Source of the DNA: Pseudomonadota bacterium
GTDB lineage: Bacteria > Myxococcota_A > Polyangia > Polyangiales > Polyangiaceae
NCBI GenBank assembly: GCA_023418705.1
Contig: JAEZYZ010000047.1
Span: 1-11,334, forward strand
DNA: 11,334 nucleotides
Reading direction: 5' to 3'
The notes under the pieces were generated by a model. That model worked only from the letters and a program-made list of their open reading frames with translations. It was not told the DNA's origin and searched no databases. Positions 6,462 through 11,334 of the stretch are shown piece by piece. How positions within the stretch are numbered: position 1 is the first letter of the stretch; each line of letters starts with the position of its first letter. The translations under genes and the position numbers were made by a program.

Positions 6462-8756
6462 ATGACCACGACCATCGCCGACTTGCTCACCGAGCTCCAA
6501 CCCCCCGGCAGCTTCGCGACACGCCTGCGGGCGTCGATGGACGATCTCGAGGTCGAGGTGAAGGGAGTGGGTCGCCTCCGAGGCCCCATCTCCGAGGCCA
6601 TGGCCGACAAGCTGCGCCGCGTCGCTCGTCCCGCCCCCTTCGGGCTGCGCGACGCGACTTTGTTCGACGCGTCCGTCCGCAGCACGTGGGAGATCCCCAA
6701 GAGCCGCGTCAAGATCGCGGCGCGCCCCTGGAAGGAGGTCCTCGCCGCGCACCTTCGGGAGGTGCAGCGAGAGCTCGGGATCCCCGAGGGGTGCCGCCTC
6801 GAGCCGGTGTTCGACAAGCTCCTGCTCTATGATCGGGGGCAGTTCTTCAAGCCGCACCAGGACTCGGAACGATCGGACGACATGGTGGGCTCGCTCGTCG
6901 TCGTGCTTCCCTCGAAGTACACCGGGGGCTCGTTCACCGTCACGCACCAGGGCGAGCGCAAGGTGTTTCGCCGTCTGAAGCATCAGGACACGGACCTGTC
7001 CTTGATCGCGTTTTACGCAGACACCCAGCACGAGATCGAGCCGATCAAGAGCGGGCACCGCGTTGCGCTGACGTACCACCTGCGGCTCGAGAGTGGGCCC
7101 TGTGCCTCGGAGATCTCGATGGATGCACGGCAGGTGGAGGAGCTTCGCAGGCGGATCGCCCACCATTTCGAGACCCCCATTGCCCAACCCTATCCTTCGA
7201 GAGAGCCGAGAGCGCCGCGCCGACTGGTGTACCTGCTCGATCACGAATACACCGAGCGGAGTTTGTCGTGGGATCGGCTCAAAGGCGCCGATCGGCCGCG
7301 CGTCGCTGCTCTGAGGGCGGTCGCTGAGGCCCTCGACTGCGAGTGCTTCCTCGCGCTCGCGGACGTCCACGAGACCTGGAGCTGCGATGGCGACTACCCT
7401 TACGACGGTTTCTGGGGGCGTCGCCGCTACCGGGATTTCGTCGAAGACGAGCGCGATCCGGACGACTACGAGCTCATCGATCTGCAGGACAGCACGATCG
7501 AGCTCCGCCACTTCGTTGGCATCGATGGACGGTCGGGTGGCATCAAGGCCGACGTCGATCGCGCAGAGCTCAGCTTCACGAAGCCGAGCCGCGACATGGC
7601 GCCCTTCGAGAGCCAGCACGAGGGGTGGCAAGGGAACTACGGCAATACCGTCGATCGCTGGTATCACCGCGCCGCACTGGTCATGTGGCCGACCGCGCAC
7701 GCCTTCTTGCTCCGCGCCGAAGGAGCTCCCGAATGGGCCGTCGACGAGCTCTTGAAGCTGCCACCAGAGCGCGCCGAGGAGCTTGAGTCGAAGGTGCAGC
7801 AACTTCTCCCGGACTGGAGGAGGTGCGCCACCCAGGTGGAGGGCGCCGGGTTCTTCGCCAAGGTGATGGACCTCGCGCTCCGCCTGGGCGACGGGGAAGC
7901 CGCAGCCCGGCTCGTCGAGCCCGTCGGCGCGGAGCGTTTGGGGAGCGCCGGGCCTCGGAGAGGGCTCGTGGCGCTCGTCGAAAAGTATGGGCTCGACTGG
8001 GGCAAGCAGCTGCTCGACAAGTGGACGGATGCGCGCGACTGGGCCGGGCGACCGTGGTTGCGGCACCTCCGGGAGGTCTGCGCCGGACTGATCGCGAGCG
8101 ATCGGCGTGCCTGCCGGGAGCTTTCGGCGTGGCTCATCGAGCGCGAGGCGCGGCGTGCGAGGGAGCACTGCGAAGCGGCGCGCGAGAGGTCGAGTGCCTG
8201 GCTCGATCTCTCCGGGTTCGAGGAGGAGGCGCAGGCCGTCGCACACGTGCTGGCGGCCGCGGTCGTGACGGGAGGCGAGAAGCTGGTGCGTCGCGAGCTG
8301 AAGTGGCTCGCCGGGACGTCGTCGAAGCTGCCTCTGGCGCTGCGGCTGGCAGTGCTTCGGGCCCTGATCGCTCGCGGGCCGGAGCTCCGGGAGCACGTGA
8401 CCGGCTCACAGCTCCTCCAGAGGACGCTGCAAGAGCTCGATGCGCTACTCGGCGCGCCGCTTCGAGAGCCCGACAACTGGTCCATCGAGCACGGCGTCCG
8501 GTGCGGATGCGCGGATTGCGTCGAGCTAGGGCGCTTCCTTCGTTCACGTGACGTAAGTCTCGACTGGCCGCTCGCCAAGGACCGGCGAGCGCACGTGCAC
8601 GGTATCCTCGATTCGAACGGTCTGCCCGTCAGCCATACGACCCTGCGGCGCGGCAGCCCCTACGTGCTCCGTCTTCGAAAGAAGAAGTCCCTCTTTTCCC
8701 GGGAAATTGTCCATCGTAAGCAGCTGGCAGCGCTCAGGAAGGAGCTCGCGAGCTGA
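6462..8756 (+). CDS. Large 2OG-Fe(II) oxygenase with C-terminal CxCxxC module
   Basis: The protein is 764 aa from ATG 6462 (MTTTIADLLTEL); in-frame TTG 6429 is a weaker start. Residues about 30-210 form a prolyl-4-hydroxylase-like jelly-roll: KLLLYDRGQFFKPHQDSE with iron ligands H132 and D134, SLVVVLPSKYTGGSF, then TQHEIEPIKSGHRVALTYHL with the third ligand H190 and 2-oxoglutarate-binding R200. All key residues are present. Expected chemistry is Fe(II)/2-oxoglutarate-dependent oxidation; substrate unknown. No signal peptide, so cytoplasmic. A long, mostly helical middle (about 210-670, many Arg/Glu) follows, then a C-terminal module with CGCADC (681-686), RRAHVHGIL (H711, H713) and a terminal Lys/Arg-rich tail. 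I recall the same arrangement, oxygenase at the N-terminus and a CxCxxC/HxH end, in large fungal and bacterial 2OG proteins of unknown role. The stop overlaps the next start (TGATG), so the two are coupled. Confidence 0.88.
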   Translation: MTTTIADLLTELQPPGSFATRLRASMDDLEVEVKGVGRLRGPISEAMADKLRRVARPAPFGLRDATLFDASVRSTWEIPKSRVKIAARPWKEVLAAHLREVQRELGIPEGCRLEPVFDKLLLYDRGQFFKPHQDSERSDDMVGSLVVVLPSKYTGGSFTVTHQGERKVFRRLKHQDTDLSLIAFYADTQHEIEPIKSGHRVALTYHLRLESGPCASEISMDARQVEELRRRIAHHFETPIAQPYPSREPRAPRRLVYLLDHEYTERSLSWDRLKGADRPRVAALRAVAEALDCECFLALADVHETWSCDGDYPYDGFWGRRRYRDFVEDERDPDDYELIDLQDSTIELRHFVGIDGRSGGIKADVDRAELSFTKPSRDMAPFESQHEGWQGNYGNTVDRWYHRAALVMWPTAHAFLLRAEGAPEWAVDELLKLPPERAEELESKVQQLLPDWRRCATQVEGAGFFAKVMDLALRLGDGEAAARLVEPVGAERLGSAGPRRGLVALVEKYGLDWGKQLLDKWTDARDWAGRPWLRHLREVCAGLIASDRRACRELSAWLIEREARRAREHCEAARERSSAWLDLSGFEEEAQAVAHVLAAAVVTGGEKLVRRELKWLAGTSSKLPLALRLAVLRALIARGPELREHVTGSQLLQRTLQELDALLGAPLREPDNWSIEHGVRCGCADCVELGRFLRSRDVSLDWPLAKDRRAHVHGILDSNGLPVSHTTLRRGSPYVLRLRKKKSLFSREIVHRKQLAALRKELAS

Positions 8757-9832
8757 TGGCCAAGAAGCCTCGTGCCGATAAGCAGTGGCGCAAGCGTCAA
8801 CAGAAGCTGAAGCGCCTCGACCGCCATCCGCCCCGGCTCGGCCACGAGTCGATGCTGCAAATTCCGGCATTTCGTGACGCGGCGGCGGTCTTGACGGAGC
8901 GCTTGCGCACCGCCGCGGGCGCGCTGCGGCGGCAGGTGTCCGAGCAGGACTTCGAACATCCGCTCGTCGACTCGATGCTCCGGGACCGCTACGCCCTCGT
9001 GCGGCAGCTCCATGGTTGGTCGCACGAGGACGCAGCGCTCGAGGCCCAGCAGTTCTGCACGCACCTCGCCGCGGCCGTGAACCACGCCGTAGCCGGGAAG
9101 AAGACGTTCTGGGTCAGCCCGGAGCTTGCGCAGGCGCTTCACCGGACGAACCTGGATGTCCCCGGAGACGTGCTCCGGTTGCCGTTCGACGCGTGCGCCT
9201 TCGTCTTCAACGATGGACCGACCCTCGAGATCGCACAGACGTTGATCGACCGGCACACGACGCGGCGTGCGCCGTACCGCACGCTGACCGTGTATGCGTT
9301 CCCGTCGCGCGACGACGTGGCGGCCGGTTTCGAGTTCGTCTTTCTCGCCGACGCCTATGACGATGAGTGGCCGTACATGATCAGCCGCAGCGTGCTGACG
9401 GACGGCAAGCGGAACCTCGACGAGATCCTCGACAGCCACCCCGAGGGGTCCACCGACGAGCTGTTCTGGGAGCCCGAGATGGCGGACCTGTTGAGGCTGG
9501 TCGTCAACGCCGTGCTGTACACGACGAGCGTCGAGTACCGCGAGGAGTGGCGCGAGCCGGCGCCGCGGGGCCTCACCCCGAAGCATGCGACCCTGAGCGG
9601 GGACGGGGTCTACTACCTGCCGGGGCGCATCCGCATCGGAGCCGAAGCGCCCGACGGTTCGCCACGGCCACCCGGTGGCACCGGCACCACGATCATCAAG
9701 CGCTTCTGGGTGCGCGGTCACTGGCGCCGTCCGAACCCAAGCTGGCAGGATCAGCGCGTCCGCTGGATCGCGCCGTACCTGAAGGGGCCGGAGGTCGCGG
9801 CGATCGTGGAGCGTGAGTACGAGCTCGGATGA
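8756..9832 (+). CDS. AcrVA2-like family protein
   Basis: The protein is 358 aa. ATG at 8756 shares one base with the preceding TGA, and GGAAGGAG (8738-8745) lies 10 nt upstream, so translation is coupled to the oxygenase. It opens with a very basic segment (MAKKPRADKQWRKRQQKLKR), then a helical part (about 38-130), LPFDACAFVFND (142-153) in an alpha/beta core, LTVYAFP, a helix around 240-260, and the end motif FWVRGHWRR (317-325) followed by RVRWIAPYLKG (334-344). The order of a hydrophobic aromatic/acidic strand, a leucine-rich helix, and 'xRRGHWxx...RWxxP' at the C-terminus matches my memory of AcrVA2 from Moraxella bovoculi and its many chromosomal relatives. AcrVA2 itself lowers Cas12a production by acting on its mRNA during translation. 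Most relatives occur without Cas12a and have unknown targets; no cas gene lies in this window. Family call is moderate, function unassigned. Confidence 0.7.
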   Translation: MAKKPRADKQWRKRQQKLKRLDRHPPRLGHESMLQIPAFRDAAAVLTERLRTAAGALRRQVSEQDFEHPLVDSMLRDRYALVRQLHGWSHEDAALEAQQFCTHLAAAVNHAVAGKKTFWVSPELAQALHRTNLDVPGDVLRLPFDACAFVFNDGPTLEIAQTLIDRHTTRRAPYRTLTVYAFPSRDDVAAGFEFVFLADAYDDEWPYMISRSVLTDGKRNLDEILDSHPEGSTDELFWEPEMADLLRLVVNAVLYTTSVEYREEWREPAPRGLTPKHATLSGDGVYYLPGRIRIGAEAPDGSPRPPGGTGTTIIKRFWVRGHWRRPNPSWQDQRVRWIAPYLKGPEVAAIVEREYELG

Positions 9833-9847
9833 GTCGGCGGGACCGAG

Positions 9848-9923
9848 CGATGACGGCGTCCGGGGCCGATGACCGCGTCCGGGGCCGATGACCGCGTCCG
9901 GGTCCGATGACCGCGTCCGGGAT
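9848..9923 (+). repeat. Four 19-bp tandem repeats
   Basis: Consensus CGATGACCGCGTCCGGGGC. Units: 9848-9866 (one change, G at base 8), 9867-9885 (consensus), 9886-9904 (ends GTC) and 9905-9923 (ends GAT). The array begins 15 nt after the stop of the AcrVA2-like gene. The 19-nt period is not a multiple of three, arguing against a coding repeat. Confidence 0.9.
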
Positions 9924-9942
9924 CCGGCTCCGAAAGTCGGTC

Positions 9943-10015
9943 CCGGTTTCCGGTTTCCGGCCCCGACAAATCCGGTCCCGGACCCGGCCCCCGACCGATC
10001 CAGTCCCGGACCCGA
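9943..10015 (+). repeat. Degenerate CCGG-rich short repeats
   Basis: CCGGTTTCCGGTTTCCGG (9943-9960) is a 7-bp tandem. It is followed by two copies of GTCCCGGACCCG (9975-9986 and 10003-10014). Together with the adjacent 19-bp array, the whole 9848-10015 stretch is built from variants of TCCGG/TCCCGG. It lies between the convergent AcrVA2-like and GH5 genes; no hairpin with a T-run is obvious here. Confidence 0.6.
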
Positions 10016-10085
10016 TCAGCACGGTCGCGGCCCCGCTCGTGTGAAAGCCCCGCTCCTATCCAGCAGTGCTTCGCAAGCGTGCCTC

Positions 10086-11213
10086 TCAGTTGGCCAGCTG
10101 ATCTCGGACGAACGCGCCGTGGCCGTTGAGCCACTCGTCCGTCCAGCCGCCTGCCACCGGGGTCCCTTGTTTGAGCAGGCAGCTCGAATCCGTGCAGCCG
10201 TCGAGCTTCCAAGCGGTCCAGGAGACGTTCTTCTCCGCCATCCACTCGTGCCAGAGCTCTGCTTCCGGCTCACACACGATCCCGTCCAGGCCACCGTCCG
10301 CGTGGGTTGCACCCCACTCGGTCACGAACAAGGGGAGGCCGGCCGCCAGCGCGCCATCGGCACGGCTTCGCAGCCAGGCCGTGTGCGTGCAAGCGTAGAA
10401 ATGCAAGGTGTACATCAGGTTCGTCCCCTCGACGGGATCCCGCGCGGCCTTGTCGACGTCCTGGGACCAGTTCGGTGTGCCGAGGATGACCACGTTGTCC
10501 GGATCGGCGCTGCGGATCTGGGCGAGCACCGCCTCGTGATAGGGTTTGAGAGCGCCGGACCAGTCGACCTTGAGCGGTTCGTTGAAGGGCTCGTAGAGCA
10601 CGTTGGGGTACTCGCCGTAGTCTCGCGCCATCGCCGCGAAGAACGCCTCGGCCTCGGGTTGGTGGTCGAGCGCTTCGTGGTCGTGCCAGTCGATGATCAC
10701 GTACAGACCCAGGTCGATGGCGTTCTCGACGATCGTTCGCACCTGGCGTTCGGCCTTGGCGGGGCTCTGCAGGTAGGCGCCGGAGGCGTCCACCCCCATG
10801 GCCGCGCGGATCACCTCGATCTGCCAGTTTTGCCGCATCCACTCGAGAGCAGCGGCGCTCTCGGCGTAGCCGTCGTTCTCCCAGTTCAGCCACATGCTGG
10901 AGACGCCTTCGAGCTGCACGGGCTCGCCGGCTGCGTCCCGCAGCTCACCGTCGACCACCTGCAACGCGCCGTGCAACGCTACCGGGGAGTCGGCGGGCGC
11001 CATGTCCGGTGGCGGCAGATCTCCCGGCGTCCCGGAGGGCACGACGGTAGGTGCCCGCCCCGTCGATCCAGAGGACCCGGCGGCTTCGTCTTCCAGGCAG
11101 ACCCTGCCACCTTCGCCACACTCGCGCGGTGAGTCGCAGGCCATGTTCTGCGTGAGCCCGAAGAGCGCGACCGCGCCCGCCAAAAAGCCAGGGATGGATG
11201 CGAACGTCTTCAT
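10086..11213 (-). CDS. GH5 (subfamily 2-like) endoglucanase, predicted lipoprotein
   Basis: The protein is 375 aa from ATG 11213. The signal peptide MKTFASIPGFLAGAVALFGL leads to Cys26 (TQNMAC, a weak lipobox), then a Gly/Pro/Ser linker to about residue 78. The rest is a glycoside hydrolase family 5 TIM barrel: VQLEGVSSMWLNW, VIRAAMG, YVIIDWHDH, the acid/base motif YEPFNEP (E212), TPNWSQDVDKAA, MYTLHFYACTH, and the nucleophile motif VTEWGA (E299). WTAWKLD and the TGGW-like AGGWTDEWL end match Bacillus Cel5A-type endoglucanases closely. Expected reaction: hydrolysis of internal beta-1,4-glucosidic bonds. Four Cys in the barrel (YACTH, IVCEP, DGC, SSC) suggest two disulfides, fitting export. 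It is convergent with the AcrVA2-like operon and probably monocistronic. No strong Shine-Dalgarno precedes the ATG. Subfamily is from memory of Cel5A; mixed-linkage glucan could also be a substrate. Confidence 0.92.
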   Translation of the reverse strand: MKTFASIPGFLAGAVALFGLTQNMACDSPRECGEGGRVCLEDEAAGSSGSTGRAPTVVPSGTPGDLPPPDMAPADSPVALHGALQVVDGELRDAAGEPVQLEGVSSMWLNWENDGYAESAAALEWMRQNWQIEVIRAAMGVDASGAYLQSPAKAERQVRTIVENAIDLGLYVIIDWHDHEALDHQPEAEAFFAAMARDYGEYPNVLYEPFNEPLKVDWSGALKPYHEAVLAQIRSADPDNVVILGTPNWSQDVDKAARDPVEGTNLMYTLHFYACTHTAWLRSRADGALAAGLPLFVTEWGATHADGGLDGIVCEPEAELWHEWMAEKNVSWTAWKLDGCTDSSCLLKQGTPVAGGWTDEWLNGHGAFVRDQLAN

Positions 11214-11321
11214 CTACAGCGCGTCTATGTCGCGCCCGCCCGAGATCGGTTCACAAAAATCGAGGGCTGATTGTCAAATTTTTCTCCCCGTCGTGCCGGC
11301 CCAGCGCCGGTGGCCGGGTGC
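11214..11321 (-). promoter_or_regulatory. Upstream region of the GH5 gene with a -35-like TTGACA
   Basis: On the minus strand a perfect TTGACA (plus coordinates 11272-11277) lies about 60 nt upstream of the ATG in an AT-rich patch. At a 17-nt spacing the -10 position reads GTGAAC, which is poor, so the promoter is tentative; the GH5 gene may use an alternative sigma factor or an activator. Confidence 0.3.
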
Positions 11322-11334
11322 GGGGGGGGGGGGG
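11322..11334. other. Terminal run of 13 G
   Basis: The last 13 bases are all G. At the very end of the sequence this is more likely a contig end or base-calling artefact than biology. Confidence 0.7.

Noticed and set aside
5880..8396. Minus-strand open frame of 838 codons antisense to the oxygenase gene
   Set aside because: Only the part up to about 6305 has protein-like composition. The rest is the mirror of a gene with clear catalytic motifs on the plus strand and is a by-product of GC-rich codon use.
9848..9923. Possible CRISPR array
   Set aside because: The 19-bp units are directly adjacent with no spacers, so it is a simple tandem repeat.
9888..11132. Plus-strand open frame of 414 codons antisense to the GH5 gene
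   Set aside because: It begins inside the 19-bp repeats and mirrors a gene with intact GH5 catalytic motifs.

Overview
The window looks like chromosomal DNA from a Myxococcota (myxobacterial, Polyangia-like) genome. The DNA is very GC-rich, and coding frames end most codons in G or C. Four of the seven complete genes I call encode Cys-anchored or likely Cys-anchored secreted proteins. Several carry features often seen in this group: Gly-rich linkers behind a lipobox, a Cys-rich 'CGNG...ELCDG' tail, and an N-terminal relative of the multicopy myxobacterial HNH endonucleases. No rRNA, tRNA, CRISPR array, transposase or integrase was seen. The assignment is by protein style only. The window ends in a run of 13 G, which looks like a contig end.

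Layout, left to right. (1) 1-556, minus: 5' part of an HNH-endonuclease-family gene that runs off the left edge. (2) 835-1293, plus: small lipoprotein of unknown function. (3) 1511-4126, plus: large lipoprotein combining a beta-sandwich-like domain, eight RTX nonapeptides, an M35-like (aspzincin) metallopeptidase and a Cys-rich tail, followed by a 13-bp perfect hairpin. (4) 4290-5759, plus: lipoprotein with 25 collagen-like Gly-X-Y triplets and a secreted domain of unknown function, followed by a likely terminator. (5) 5880-6305, minus: small hypothetical gene, convergent with the previous one. (6) 6462-8756 and 8756-9832, plus: two translationally coupled genes, a 2OG-Fe(II) oxygenase with a C-terminal CxCxxC module and a protein resembling the AcrVA2 family. 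(7) 9848-10015: a repeat-rich convergent intergenic stretch with four 19-bp tandem units. (8) 10086-11213, minus: GH5 cellulase-type lipoprotein.

Functionally, the secreted peptidase, the collagen-like protein and the GH5 enzyme fit a predatory or saprophytic surface degradome, but each appears to be its own transcription unit. The only clear operon is the oxygenase/AcrVA2-like pair. It is the best candidate in the window for an undescribed system: a predicted cytoplasmic Fe(II)/2-oxoglutarate enzyme coupled to a protein whose best-known relative interferes with production of a specific protein.
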